Positions 36,626 to 49,300 of a stretch of DNA of 64,000 nt are shown here, piece by piece. The position numbers and the translations under genes are program-made. The stretch comes from Rhynchosporium graminicola (Eukaryota > Ascomycota > Leotiomycetes > Helotiales > Ploettnerulaceae): assembly GCA_900074885.1 (NCBI GenBank), contig FJUW01000010.1:248001-312000 (forward strand). The letters are read 5' to 3'. Position 1 is the first letter of the stretch; the number at the start of each line of letters is the position of its first letter. The notes under the pieces are model-generated. The model was given only the letters and a program-made list of their open reading frames with translations. It was not told the DNA's origin and searched no databases.

Positions 36626-38178
36626 TTTTCTTATGACTTGTCCAAGAAACAGATTTATCGACTAAGGTTCTGGAACGCACGGAACAGTTTTCATCGACCT
36701 GTTGTGGTCTTGCTGAAATCCAATCGCTGATGACCTAGCGATGATCCTTTTCCTGGGAGGCTTCAGTTTAATTCTCCAACCGTTGAGAGCTGTCAATCAA
36801 TCTGGTGCCTGTCGCTCGTCGTGGGTGTGAGACGAAGGCACGAGACATTTCTCCTTTTCTTCCCGGCCAGCTTCATTCTTTGCCCAATTTTGCTCTTGCT
36901 CCTCCTCGACCGGTACAGTGATCCTCCTCGCCGAACAAAGAAATCATCTCCTCGTCGGCCGTTCAAGGCGTCTTGGGGCCCTTGGGAGTCCATTTCCACC
37001 ACAGCGGGCTTGCATGAGAAGTGGCATGGAGCACAGTGACTGGCTCGGCTGCACAGCGTCGAGTGCCTGGCAGGTTGACCCATTTTGGTCGACGAATCCC
37101 TGGCCAGCCGAAGCGCCGGGATGGGCACGAGGCATTGGGGCCGAGCCTCTCGATCGTCATTGGAAAGTCGTACTTATACTAGAAGTATACCATCATAAGT
37201 ACAGGACGTGATATATTGTTGGTTCGACGCAGGCTGAGAAACCTCAAGAACTTCATCTCGACAATAGCAGGAAACTGACCACAATATATCTCTTTTCGCC
37301 GTACGACTGAGATACTCGTACGATTCTTGCATCTTCTGGACTCCCTTCTGCTCCTTCTGGCCCGGACGCAAAACATCTGTCAGGATTCCAGGGATTTGTA
37401 TCGATCTGGGCGGTCGACCAGGCGGCCGAGAGATTCTGACACAGCTCACGTCTCAGAGTGACACGGCAAACAGGCCAAGCTTTCTGTCAAGATCCTGCGA
37501 AACGACCGCTTGCATTTGATTTCTCCTCTTTCCTTCGCCTTCGGATTGATCTGATACAGGGCTGCCAGCTCTCGAAACCATCTGTCACGTCTGATCTATG
37601 ACACGACAGCGGATATTAGCCCCATCGCAGCGTGTAAAAGTTCGGATGGCATGCCAAAAGAGGGCCGTGACAACCCAGGTAGTGAAAGGCAAAATTCTTT
37701 TGCAAGATCCTCCAGGGTCGCTGTCAGGGTTTCATGGGAACTGTGGTATCCGATATCATTGACCGCCCCGCTGAAAACAACCGCTCGAGCCAAAACCACC
37801 GCGGCACTGGTTGATATCATCAACGGGAAGCGAACTGCTGCGAGCCTTTATCATCTCTGCGTTGCCCAAACCCCCGGGACGCTTCCTTCTTTTCTTTTAC
37901 GGCAAGGAGAAACAAGCTTTCGACTTCGACCTTCATTCATCATATCAAACTCTCCTGCTGGTTCAGTTCTTCCCTTCTTGGGTGTCGTCCATTCTTTCGG
38001 TTGCGCTGGTGGGAATACAAGTTTTAATTTCGAGAATCAATTTTTTAAGGCACCGTCATTCGGTCACCGGTAGCCTACACATCTCGACGACTGCCACTTA
38101 CGACAGTTCCGTCGCTGGTCGACAATTAATAAACCTTGGGAATTGGGAGGTACTGGGAAGTAACAACGTCTGATTACG
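36626..38178. other. Intergenic; long upstream region of noxA
   Basis: No gene is supported. 36830-37170 is GC-richer than its surroundings. The region probably holds the noxA promoter and 5' leader, including several short upstream ATG frames. Confidence 0.45.
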
Positions 38179-40045
38179 ATGGGGTTCACAGACGAGCTTA
38201 AGGCGCAGACGAGGGGGTCAAAATTATTATTCAATTTCCTGTTCCACGGATTCCATGTTTTCCTTTTCGCTCTTGGATGGTAAGCATATCCAGAGCAAGA
38301 GCGAAGTTGGGGGAGGTACTAACTGTCAACAGGAAGAAGCAGGCGGATGATCCTAGGCTCGCGGGATTGAACACACTTACTTTCTCGGTTTGGATATCAC
38401 GAGGTGCAGGTCTTGTCCTGTCTGTCGATGGCTCGATGATTCTCTTGCCGATGTGCAGGAATCTCCTGAGGTATATCCGACCAAAGGTCAAGTTTCTCCC
38501 GCTTGACGAATCGCAATGGTTCCATAGACAGGTTGCCTACTCTATGCTGTTCTATACCATCTTGCACACCACAGCCCATTACGTCAAGTAAGTTAGATAT
38601 TCGATGTAGGGGGAAAGATTCCTAACCTTTTGTAGCTTCTTCAACGTTGAAGTCACCCAAATTCGACCAGTCACCGCTCTCCAAATTCATTACGCCCAAG
38701 CAGGAGGTGTTACTGGCCACATCATGCTCTTATGCATGCTTCTAATGTACACCACTGCACACGCAAAGATCCGTCAACAATCTTTCGAAACCTTTTGGTA
38801 TACTCATCACTTGTTCATCCCTTTTTTGTTGGGTCTTTATACCCACGCCACGGGATGCTTCGTTCGTGATACTACGGAGCCATTCTCTCCATTTGCTGGT
38901 GCCGATTTCTGGGATCATTGTATTGGTTACGAGGGTTGGCGTTGGGAACTCTGGGGAGGTGCACTCTACCTTGCCGAGCGTCTTTACCGTGAAATCAGAT
39001 CCAGACGTGACACTACGATTGTCAGAGTTGTCCGTCATCCATATGGTAAGTTTGACTCACTTCGTATCTTGAAATTACCAATCTAACAGCAAAACAGATG
39101 CCATGGAGATCCAATTCAGAAAGCCATCCATGAAGTACAAGGCGGGACAGTGGCTATACCTCAATGTCCCATCAGTCTCCCATCATCAATGGCATCCGTT
39201 TACCATCACTTCCTGCCCGTTTGACCCCTACATCTCCGTTCATATCCGTCAAGTCGGAGACTTCACCCGTGCTCTCGGAGATGCGCTTGGAGCCGGTCCC
39301 GCGCAAGCCAAACTCTACGACAGTGTCGACCAGAACGGCATGTACGAAGTCGCTCTTCAAAACGGTCAAACAATGCCCGAACTCCGCATCGACGGTCCCT
39401 ACGGAGCACCCGCCGAAGACGTCTTTGACAACGAAATCGCTGTTCTCATCGGGACCGGTATCGGCGTCACACCGTGGGCCGCCATCCTCAAGAACATCTG
39501 GCACATGCGCAACGGTCCTAACCCACCTACCCGTCTCCGCCGCGTAGAGTTCATCTGGGTGTGCAAAGATACCACATCCTTCGAATGGTTCCAGGTCCTG
39601 CTCTCATCGCTCGAGGCCCAGAGTCAAGAAGCTGCTAGTCGTCGTGGTGGTCAGGATAGCGAATTCTTGCGCATCCACACTTACCTCACTCAGAAGCTGG
39701 ATATCGACACTGCGCAGAACATCGTACTGAACAGTGTTGGTGCCGCGATGGACCCTCTCACCGAACTGAAGTCGCGCACGAACTTCGGCCGTCCGGATTT
39801 CCCGAGACTGTTCGAGGGGATGAGAGATGGGATCCTGGATAGGACGTATCTGAGTGGATTAGAAGGCGATATGCAGACAAACGTTGGTGTTTACTTTTGT
39901 GGTATGTGTACTCCTCGCTTCGATCATATGACATCTCGCTAACGTTACAACAGGTCCGAATGTAGCAGCCCGTGAGATCAAGAAGGCATGTAAGAAAGCC
40001 ACGTGTCGCGAAGTGAATTTCTCATTCTGGAAGGAGCATTTCTAG
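38179..40045 (+). CDS. noxA: NADPH oxidase NoxA (gp91phox homologue)
   Basis: Five exons (38179-38279, 38333-38587, 38636-39045, 39098-39901, 39954-40045) give 553 residues, the usual NoxA length. The N-terminal part is a six-helix ferric-reductase-like domain. Haem-ligand histidines lie in WFHRQVAYSMLFYTILHTTAH and in FETFWYTHHLFIPFLL. An FAD-binding segment (QWHPFTITSCPFDPYISVHI) follows. NADPH-binding motifs are seen in AVLIGTGIGVTPW, EFIWVCKDTTSFEWF and VYFCGPNVAAREIKKACKK, with the invariant aromatic tail FWKEHF. NoxA transfers electrons across the membrane to oxygen, giving superoxide for differentiation, fruiting and hyphal fusion. In other fungi it acts with NoxR, Rac and NoxD. There is no N-terminal EF-hand extension, so NoxC is excluded. 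The sequence around the haem helices matches NoxA better than NoxB. All four introns have good branch sites (for example TACTAACT in the first). Confidence 0.95.
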
Positions 40046-40576
40046 ATGACTAATTCATCTTCTCCTTCTTGTGTAATGTTTTCTTCATTGCTTGCCTATA
40101 TAAACAAATAATTGCTTTCCCATCATGACCGATACCAAAACCTATGTCTATCAAATAATGTTACTTGCAACTGTGGTAGGGTGGAGTATCTCCCAGGGAA
40201 AGAGATCTCTTCCAACGAATGAGATGATTATTGATGTTGCATTGTTGCATTTTGCGAGCGAAACTGGTGTATATTGGTTATCTATATTTTAGTGTTGCTA
40301 AGATAGCTTAATCTTACCTCACCTGATTCCTTAGAAAACTGCGTTCTTCATTTTGCCGCTTGATCGAGGCTAGGCCTTTTCTGATGCTTAATGTGGTGTG
40401 TGAGGCTCCATGAATCTCAGTGCCTTCGTTGCTAGAGCTCTTCAACCTTTCCCTTGTCAAGGTTGCTAGGATCGTCTGGTACAGTAAGATGTGTTTCATG
40501 TGAGGGAGATATCAGCTAAGGATTTCTTGAGTCCCGTTTATTGATAGCCCATGCTGCGACTATGAGACACCATAAT
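40046..40576. other. Convergent 3' region
   Basis: Between the stops of noxA (+) and the MDR oxidoreductase (-). 3' UTRs only. Nothing else is seen. Confidence 0.5.
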
Positions 40577-41671
40577 CTACAGCTTGCTCTGTCCTTCTTG
40601 TGGCACCTTGACCACAACCTTCCCCCAAGTACCTCTGCTCCCCAAGCTCTTCAACGCTTCAGGTACACTCTCTAAGCCCACAAACTCCTTATCCGTGAAG
40701 ACGGTTCCCCTGAACTTACCCTCGTCAATCAATTTAAACAGACCATCCCATACCGGTTCGATCATCTCAGGCTCATTGATCGCATACGCGCCCCAATGCA
40801 AACCGACGATACTGATGTTCTTCAGTAACACTTTATTCATGGCCACTTTCTCAATAGCTCCAGCCGCAAACCCAATGACCAGGAGTCTTCCATTCCACGC
40901 AATACACTTCGTACTCTTATCAATCAATCCTACCGGATCAAACACAATATCCACACCTCTATTCTTCGGAGTAAGTTTCTTAACCTGATCCGGCCACGTA
41001 GGATCTGTGTAGTTGATAGCATGATCCGCACCAAAGCTCTTCGCAACTTCAAGTTTATGCTCTGTGCCAGCAGTCGCAATAACCGTAGCTCCAAACGCCT
41101 TCGCTATCTGAACAGCTGCTAATCCAACACCACCAGCCGCTGCATGGACAAGGACATAGTCCCCCTTCTTAACACCCGCCCTCGTTACCAAAGCACCATA
41201 ACTCGTAGGCGCAGTAACGAATAAGCCTGCTGCTTCGAAAAAACTCCAGCCTTTGGGCACAGGCTTGAGAACTTTCTCTAAAGCAGCAACTTTTGTAGCG
41301 TATCCGCCTTGGGAGGCGCCGAAGACGCGGTCGCCGACTTTGTATTTTGGCGATCTGAGTGAAGAGGGGGTGGAGAGGACAACGCCAGCGAATTCGGAAC
41401 CGGAAATCCACGGGAGGGGCGGCTGGTGTTGGTATTTACCGGCGATTTGGAGGAGGTCGAAGAAATTGGTTGCGGATGCGTGGATGCCGATTAGATATTG
41501 ATCTTTTGCTGGGACTGGATCGGGGAGGTCGATGATTTTGAGGTCAGAAGGACCCTAGTTGCTAATTTTAGGCCTTTGCTTCGATATATATGGTCGGAGC
41601 ATGGATAGGTCAAAAGGGATAAATAGAGACTGATTTACCTTGACGTAGGCCTCGATCTGGATCCCACGCAT
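40577..41671 (-). CDS. Quinone-oxidoreductase-like MDR protein (zinc-independent)
   Basis: Two exons (41671-41639 and 41554-40577; intron GTAAAT ... CAACTAG) give 336 residues. The medium-chain dehydrogenase/reductase fold is clear. A GroES-like N-terminal domain carries SATNFFDLLQIAGKYQ, ISGSEFAGVV and VGDRVFG. The NADP-binding Rossmann motif is VLVHAAAGGVGLAAVQIAKA, followed by GATVIATAGTEHKL, DIVFDPVG and a C-terminal GKVVVKVP. The zinc-binding Cys/His set of alcohol dehydrogenases is missing, placing it with NADPH:quinone reductases and enoyl reductases. Such enzymes reduce quinones or activated alkenes; the actual substrate cannot be read from the sequence. No targeting signal is visible. 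The first exon is only 11 codons. It shares a 956-bp divergent region with the Dsk2 gene. Confidence 0.88.
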
Positions 41672-42627
41672 TGTGAGGATTTGGGTCTGATGATAGTATA
41701 TGAAATAGCAAAGACAATGACTAATTGAAAGGGATAAGAAAGTGTTCTTCTTTAGCACCGAATCTGTACGAAATGGAAATGATAGATAATGTATAACGAA
41801 AGAAGAATAGAAAGCTGACAATGTTAGTCTTCCTGTCAGACAGCGTTCGCGGGGAAGTGAAATTGGGGAAGCCGAGCCGAGGTGTTTGGCCCCTGCATAT
41901 CACGTGTACCTGCCAGCTCTTACTTGAGATGCCGAGGGCAGGCAGGTAGGTGGTGCCTAAGGTACCTAGGTAGGTACTCATATCATTCTGGTGAATTGCT
42001 GCGCAATTATACTTATCGTAGAATAAACAAGAAATGTACTATCAAGCGTTGCTCGCGATGGATCTATTGATAAAGGTGTTTGTTCCACTTGCAAATAAAC
42101 TCGTGGTGGTGAAGTTGCGCCTTGGTTGAGTTTCTGAATCTGTCTTGAGAAGGTTGCGGACGGAGATAGAAGGTGCGACTTGATAGGTATAAGTACTGGA
42201 AGATGGAACGGATAAGTTCGGCCTCGCGTTCTGGAGGAAGCCTCGACCAGGAAGACTTGACCAGAATTAGCCTTTCACGCCTTTGATTTGGGGATAATAG
42301 AACTATGAACTTGAATTTTCCCAAATCATTTTATTAACTTTCACTCCGCAAGCGACCAATTCGTCGAGATTCCCAATCTGCTTTTCAGGTCCATTTGAGC
42401 CTCGTCCACAAGCGACGGACGGATCCAACCTGCGTCATCGCCGCCTCGCCTCCATCCCTCTTATCTCTGTTGATACAGAAAAGAACGCAGCTCCATCTGC
42501 AGATCCAACATCGAAGACGCAACAAACCTAGTACATAAAGCCTCCGAAAATATCCGCGTCTCTGAACAACACGCCACGTCGATCTCGCATCCTATAATCA
42601 CATTCCAGTACAGTCCGAATATCGAAG
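41672..42627. other. Divergent promoter region, MDR protein / dsk2
   Basis: No gene. Contains GGTACCTAGGTAGGTAC near 41961-41978. A CCAAT box lies near 42355 upstream of dsk2. Confidence 0.5.
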
Positions 42628-44000
42628 ATGGCGTTGGAAGAATCCACTATCGACGTTGACGGAGCCGACACGCAGATCAGCTTCAAAGTCAAAACTTCCA
42701 GCGATGGCATGCACAGTATTACTATCGCAGAGAACGCTACTGTTCTCGACTTGAAGACAAAGCTATCGGGAGAGAAGTACGAGAATCTACCAGTAAATCG
42801 TATGCGCCTGATCTATTCCGGAAGAGTCATGAAGGACCCCGAATCTCTCAGCACATACAAGATTAAAGCGGGCAATACAGTACACATGGTCAAGTCTGCA
42901 GCTTCGAACGCTGTACAGAATCCTGCCGGTTCCGGTACTGGCTTGCCTGCTCGACCAGCTGTTCCTACAAACATGGCCACGGGAACCGCCAACAATCCTC
43001 TTGCTGGTTTGACAGGGGCTAGATACGCTGGACACATGGGTTTACCCGGAATGGACATGTTTGGAGCAGACGCTGGAGTAAGTTTGGCCTAATTCGTTTG
43101 GAATAGAGTGCTAAATACCAACAGATGGGTGCTCCCCCAAGTGAAGATCAAGTAGCTTCCATGCTCGATGACCCTAATCTTCAACAAACCATGAACGAAG
43201 CCCTTCAGAACCCGGCAATGGTCGATATGATGATCAACTCGATTCCAGGTCTGCGGAACAATCCTCAGGCTCGCCAGATGTTTAACGACCCAGAATTCAG
43301 ACGTATGTTGACCAATCCTGATGCAATTCGACAGGCCGCGAGCATGAGGAGATTGATGCAAGGTGGAGGAGCAGGAGGTGGATTCCCAGCTCCAGGAGTT
43401 ACAGACACAACACCAGGTGGCACAGCTGGCACTACACCAAACCAAAATCAAGCAGCCTTCAACCCTTTCGCCATGCAAGGCTTTGGACAGCCAGGAGCCG
43501 CAGGAGTTGGTAATCCATTCGGAAATCTGTTCGGTGCACCAAGCCAGACACCCGCCCAAACACCTCCAGCACCTGGTTCTGCAGGACAGCAAACTCCCGG
43601 ACCAGCTGACCCAAATGCAGCCGCCGCAAACCCGTTCGCTTCTCTATTCCAGGGTGGAGGAGCTGGTGGTCAGAATCCATTTGCTCAAGGCATGCCTAAT
43701 TTTACACCCGAGCAGATGCAACAAGCTATGCAGATGATGCAACAAGGTGGCCTAAGTAACATGTTTGGAGGAGGTGCGGCGAATCCTCCTGCGCCTGCTG
43801 ATACGAGACCGCCTGAGGAGATATATGCGGATCAGTTGAGACAATTGAATGATATGGGGTTCTTTGATTTTGATCGTAAGTACTTTTACTACAGAAATCC
43901 TAAGTCTAAGCATATGCTGACAAAGTGACCAGGTAACGTAGCAGCCTTAAGGCGAAGCGGAGGAAGTGTTCAAGGTGCCATTGAGCAACTACTCACCTGA
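42628..44000 (+). CDS. dsk2: Dsk2/ubiquilin proteasome shuttle
   Basis: Three exons (42628-43077, 43125-43875, 43933-44000) give 422 residues. An N-terminal ubiquitin-like domain (about 17-93; ISFKVKTSSDGMHSITI, RMRLIYSGRVMKD, YKIKAGNTVHMVK) is followed by an STI1-type region (MLDDPNLQQTMNEALQNPAM; MFNDPEFRRMLTNPDAIR). A long Gly/Pro/Gln-rich linker contains repeated NPF motifs (FNPF, NPFGNLF, NPFASLF, NPFAQ). A C-terminal UBA domain (YADQLRQLNDMGFFDFDRN ... GAIEQLL) is completed only by the last 68-nt exon. Dsk2/ubiquilin binds ubiquitylated proteins through UBA and the proteasome through the UBL, and acts in ER-associated degradation and spindle pole duplication in yeast. The second intron lies inside the UBA, as the family sequence requires. 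Confidence 0.93.
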
Positions 44001-45368
44001 AGTAACCAGGTAGCATGGTAGAACTGAGAGCAGAAAGATGCTAGTTGGCGGCTATACTGTGAAACGCTTCTAGCCTACGAGCAGATCTTGATTGCACGGT
44101 ACATATCTTTCGAAACCATGATTGATGATGAGAAGATACTTCGCCAGGCGTAGCTAGTTAATGTATATCGAGGCAGCGTAAATTCGAAGATTACAATAGA
44201 CTATATCTTCATGAGCATCAGTGTGTAATAAAGGACTACAGTGCCTGCCATAATTGCTTTACACATGTGCCCAGACGCAGCAATATCTTCCTTCGTAAGT
44301 ATTTACCATCCACTGGACAGCTATCCGGACCCCGGAGGAAAATTGAGCTGGAAACCTTTGATATAACGACGCAGCCGCCCACGACATAGCTCAAGACCCT
44401 ACCTTTCTCAGGGCCACCTACCTGTGCCCACTTCGCCGATCTGGACTAGCATAGCATGGCACACAAATTTTCCATTATTCTCACTGGAGGTGGTCCATCA
44501 CGTACAAGAACAGTACGGTACCTCTTCGTAGAATCAGCTTGTAAGAATTCGGGTGACACCCTGGAAGTAAATCGCCTGCGAATAAAAGATGGTGAAGCGG
44601 ATATCTGAAATGTTATTCGATTGCAGGGGTTACTATACTCGCTCAATGAATGCATTCACCGCTGCTAGTATCGTTTCAGTGTGGGGGTGAGGGGTTGGGA
44701 AGGATTGAAGAACGTTGTCTGTAAGAGAAATAGGGAGTGGAGTAGAGTGGATGTGTTTGTGAATGGCGATTGATTTATTTAAAGTTGGCGATGGGGATGG
44801 GGATAGCTGGCTGGCTTGTTGGCTGGAGAGTATGATAGTCTGTGTGGGGAAAGAGTACTGCGTGGTTGTATTGCTAGGGATGGAATTTGGTGCTTGATAC
44901 TTGATACTTGATAGGTGTAAATGTGTTCATGGCTTTGGGCGCGAGATGGGTTAAGAGAAAGGTTATCGAATGAGTAATCATGGTAGACAAAGACATCTGT
45001 TCTGAGATAGATACTGCTAGTCAGGTTTCTGGTTACGATCTTCTCACCTACGATCTATGTGATTCTGCAACGGGTTGAAGATGAAAATTAGAGAGATCTC
45101 GAGCGAGAAGCTGAAGATGAGATTGGTGCATTGAAGACTTGCGTTCTTCTATCTGATGAAGAGATATGCTTGGCTGAAGACTCGAGAGCCGTTTCTGCGA
45201 TTATGTCCGTGAACAAACTTACGTTTCCAAGTAATCTTTTGCTCTAGTTACTGGATCATTTCTTGCCTCCCCTTCCTATCTCCAAGTCCAGATATGAGCC
45301 TTCACGCCCTCTCTCAAGTCAGCCACCCCCTCCCCCAAATTCCATGCCATTCCTTCTCAAAACCGACC
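44001..45368. other. Convergent intergenic stretch
   Basis: Between the 3' ends of dsk2 (+) and cyclophilin H (-). Only short frames occur. 44700-44960 is G/T-rich on the plus strand, with short tandem copies (TTGATACTTGATACTTGATA near 44894-44913). No gene is seen. Confidence 0.5.
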
Positions 45369-46363
45369 TCACATCTCCCCACAAAGACTAATAACAACCT
45401 CCTGATTCGGGATATCCTTTCCCCGATACCCAGTCTTCGTATTCTCCATCATGCGCACGACATCCATACCATCGACCACCTTACCGAACACAACATGCTT
45501 GCCATCTAGGAAAGGAGTTGGGACGGTAGTAATGAAGAACTGCGAGCCGTTTCCATTGGGTCCTGCATTCTGGTGGTAGAAACATAAATTGTTAGTGTTG
45601 GTTTTCCTGAGATTGATCTAGAGGGGAGGATGGGGAGGGAGGTTCCCACAGCCATTGAGAGCAGACCAGCCTCGGTATGCTTCCTCTCGAAATTCTCGTC
45701 TGCGAACGTCTTCGTGCCGTAGATACATGTCGAGCCCGTGCCGTCGCCATTTATGAAATCGCCGCCTTGACACATGAAATCTTTGATCTGTCATGAAACT
45801 CATATTAGCATTAGTCCCAACTTATTCCAACTTCGTCCAATGAATCAAGTTTATCTCGAAAGATAAGAGAGAAGCTTTCAGAGGGGAAGGACGTACGATC
45901 CGGTGGAACTTGCTCCCTTTATATCCCTGCGGCCGTCCTAAATGGTTCTTCGTCTCGCCGGTGCAGAACTGTCTGAAATTCTCCGCGGTCTTGGGGACGA
46001 CGTCTGCAAAGAGCTCGAACTTGATACGGCCGAGTTTCTCACCTGAGGATATTGTTAGCTGGGTTAGATTCTGCATGACAGATCCAATGTAGACAAGAAC
46101 AGAAGAGTCGGATGCATCACGTGAGCGTATGGGAATCTTGTAGTCGAGCTGATGTGGTGTGTAAGTCTGCCTACCGCGAGATGTGAAGGGAGTGATTTGT
46201 TGGTGTAGGGACGTGACTGAAAAGAAGATAATATCTGTACTAACCACCAAGTGTAATGTCGAAGAAAACTCTAAAGGAAAGGGTGAGTATATGGTCTCGT
46301 GACTGAAGAGAAGTCTTGAACTTACAGAGGATTCCCCGTTGCAGGGAGAATTGTAGGTGGCAT
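45369..46363 (-). CDS. cyp3: Cyclophilin H (peptidyl-prolyl isomerase, Cyp3/USA-CyP type)
   Basis: Five exons (46363-46326, 46270-46245, 46042-45897, 45787-45650, 45569-45369) give 182 residues. The single cyclophilin domain contains [88 protein letters not shown] [15 protein letters not shown] and a final VVISLCGEM. The catalytic Arg (FHRI) and the QFF pocket residues are present. The Trp that gives cyclosporin sensitivity is replaced by Phe in FLDGKHV. The C-terminal CGEM and the short N-terminal extension match cyclophilin H, which in animals binds the U4/U6 snRNP protein Prp4. Cytosolic or nuclear location is expected, as there is no signal peptide. A 26-nt mini-exon encodes VFFDITLG. Confidence 0.9.
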
Positions 46364-49300
46364 TCTTGCTACTTCAAGGCTTGCTTTAATTGAGAGTTGA
46401 GGAGATTTGGGAGAGAGCGTATGGACGATGCGACGCTCTTGATGTTAATAACTTGATACTCGAAATGAATGCTGGGTTTGGGATTTTGGGGTCAAGTTCG
46501 CTTAAGTTGATGTGGGAGCCTGAGGTTAAGGGGTGGATGTCAATAATGTCTCGTGTATCACTTGAAGATAATTTGTTGAGCGATCGGGCCGCGTACCGGA
46601 GGATTTGCAGAAGATCTGAATAGTCTAGAAATTCCAAGCTTATCATATTGGAAATTACATAATGTCCAGAAACATGCGCAACAAAGGACATCGGTAAGAG
46701 ATGCTCAAGTCTCAACACAAATGTTGAAACGGAATGATTAGGGACAAAGAAATATACAGATGAAATGTAACTCAAAAAGGTCTGTCGAAATGTTATGCTT
46801 CCAGTGTAGAGTAATCGTGAGCAGTGATTTTGCACATCAGAGTATCGGACACCCCTTTTTTTTTATGAATTCCAACCTTCCTTTTCATATATCAAGAAGA
46901 GTTGATTCTGTATCGAGATGAAGAAGATGACTGTCCAAACTCAACATCTGTCGCATTGTCTTATTACATGCTTTGAAACTGTTCAGTCTTGGGTGTGAAA
47001 CTAATGAGGGAAATTGCTTTTAAATTCAAAGTGAAAGCAGGCAAGGACGAATAGAACTACACTGTTAAGCAGCCTTGAGGGTGACCCATTGAGTATCCGG
47101 TGAACTCATACTGATTATAAGTCTAGAATTGGTTTTCTTCAAGTGATTGAGTAGTTTCGTGACTCTATTTAGCATGTTACTAAGATATTATAAATTCAGA
47201 AGTTCTTTCCAGTATGTCTTATGCTAGATCAGCGCCTTGAACATTGATATCAGATCACACTACAATATAGGCTCTTGCTTTATAGAAAACGAAACGTAGC
47301 AGCTCTGAAAGCCAGAATTTACTCCCGAATTCCTAACATGAGAATCAGAACAGTCACCAACCGAGCAGATCCCGCAGAGACAGTCTTCGGAAATCCGAGC
47401 AAACATGATACGATATACTCCGCAGGCTTCAACGAGTTCAACCTGTAAAATGGTTATTGGACTCCTATTTACCAGACTGAATTGCGATTTTAATACATAC
47501 TTATTAAGTTATGATAATGCCTTTCTTTGTATATGAGCTTTCAGCTTGATTATTTGCGTCCCTGTAAGAACAGCTTCAATATATCTGGATTTCGAGTTCT
47601 TCCATAACAACCGGGCAGTAGTTTTGCTTCGGGAGTATTTTTTCCTGGTGAGATATAGTAAATCATTGTTGAAGCTCAAGCTGTATGCATCGACATAGTT
47701 GAGGAAGAAAGGCAATGTCATGGTAATCGAGTGTCCTATTGTACCTTCGAAAAGCATGAGATAAAGGATAAATAAGAGCTTACTTATCACCATCCATTCA
47801 GCAAGCCTCTTCAACCAGTCCTGAGATCCGCATAATGACAGCAATTGCGCGACGCAAAATACTGGGTACGGTGGTATGAGTTCACGTTTTTGGCGACATT
47901 GAAAGGTCTTCAATAACACGAACTCGACCTTCAATATAGAATGGTGCTAAATGAAAATCTAGCCATCTTTGCAATGCCGCTACCTCGCGGGATCTTCAGA
48001 AGTCGACCCATGGTTCGGACGAAATGGAACATCTGATCCGTGGAAATTGCTACCGAAAGCCGAGTTCCTCCCTGCGTACCTATTCTCGCTCATATCATGC
48101 TTGAATTCACGCCGAAGCCGCGGCCGAAGTAAGAGTTTCTCTATGGTTGATTGTAAATATTTGGTCATGTATCGATTGAGGCCATGTTCTTTAGTGTGCT
48201 TTTTGAAAGAAGAGGCTGTCGCCGTTCTTCCAACCTCACAGATCGACGACGCTGCTGTGTTGGCGGCTGGGTAGGATCGACGCCGCGCGGAAAGAAAGTC
48301 TGGAGTGTGGGGGCGAGATGCATCGATCGGTGGTTGGAGCGGGCTCCCGCCACCTATCCAGGCAGATTCCAGATGAATGAATGGCAAGCGACGGGAGCGA
48401 AAATCGGAGACATAGGTATCATTGGGTCGCTCTAACTGCGCTCTAAACGCGCTTGAAAGATAATAGTCGGATCGCCTTCTGTATGTGATCTGTTTCTTCT
48501 TGTAGCAGATTGCGATGGATTGGAAAAAGGAAAGATCGATTAGGAAGATGGAGAGATGTTTATCTGAGATGTCTGTAAGCGAAGCGCCTGAAGGAATGAA
48601 TGATGTTTGGCATTGCACTGGTAAGAACTAGGGTAGGAATAGAAGTGCATGAATAATCACTTTCCACCACGGATAATCAAATGAACCTGATAGGGAAGGC
48701 AGCACGATTGCCAAACACTGATCTTTGTGATATTGTTCCGTGGAGAGAATATGAGATTGAAGGTAGGTTGTGATCATCTATTTCGTACTCTTGAGAAGCT
48801 GTCATTTTGTTGTAAATTGTTCGTACCTGGTTGACGCCTACGCGAAGCTGTCTCATGGCTCTTGGTGTTTCGTTATTTACACTGGCACTTTATAGTAGCA
48901 GTCGGTCAAGAAGACAAACCAATAGGCGATTTTGCTGTACGCATGAGGGAATTCTAGCCCGCGATTGCTGAGCTCTCGGAGAGATATCGAGACTCCCAAG
49001 ACATGGATGGGGCTGAGTGAATGCGGAGAAGGCAGGTGGATTCTCGTCATCTGCACGAGTGCATGCGATCACCGTACGAGAGGAGTCTCACGAGATGACA
49101 ATACATAGAGATATTGAAAAGGGTCTCATGAGGTTCATGCAAACATACGTTCACTACTACGACAGTTAGGCTGGCTTGCATGAGGATATAAGACGAAGAT
49201 TAGGATATAAGTATAGGTAATTCCACGACTTGAGCCTCGATGATTGATATGTAATCAAATCTGTATTCAAGGATTCGCTTGGAAGTCAATAGCATCATCG

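Noticed and set aside
47509..47934. 141-codon minus-strand open frame with hydrophobic stretches
   Set aside because: Starts with TTG; AT-rich sequence gives hydrophobic codons by chance; no splice partners found.
47980..48618. 212-codon minus-strand open frame
   Set aside because: It begins with GTG, has no early ATG, no domain or membrane features, and lies in a gene-poor region.
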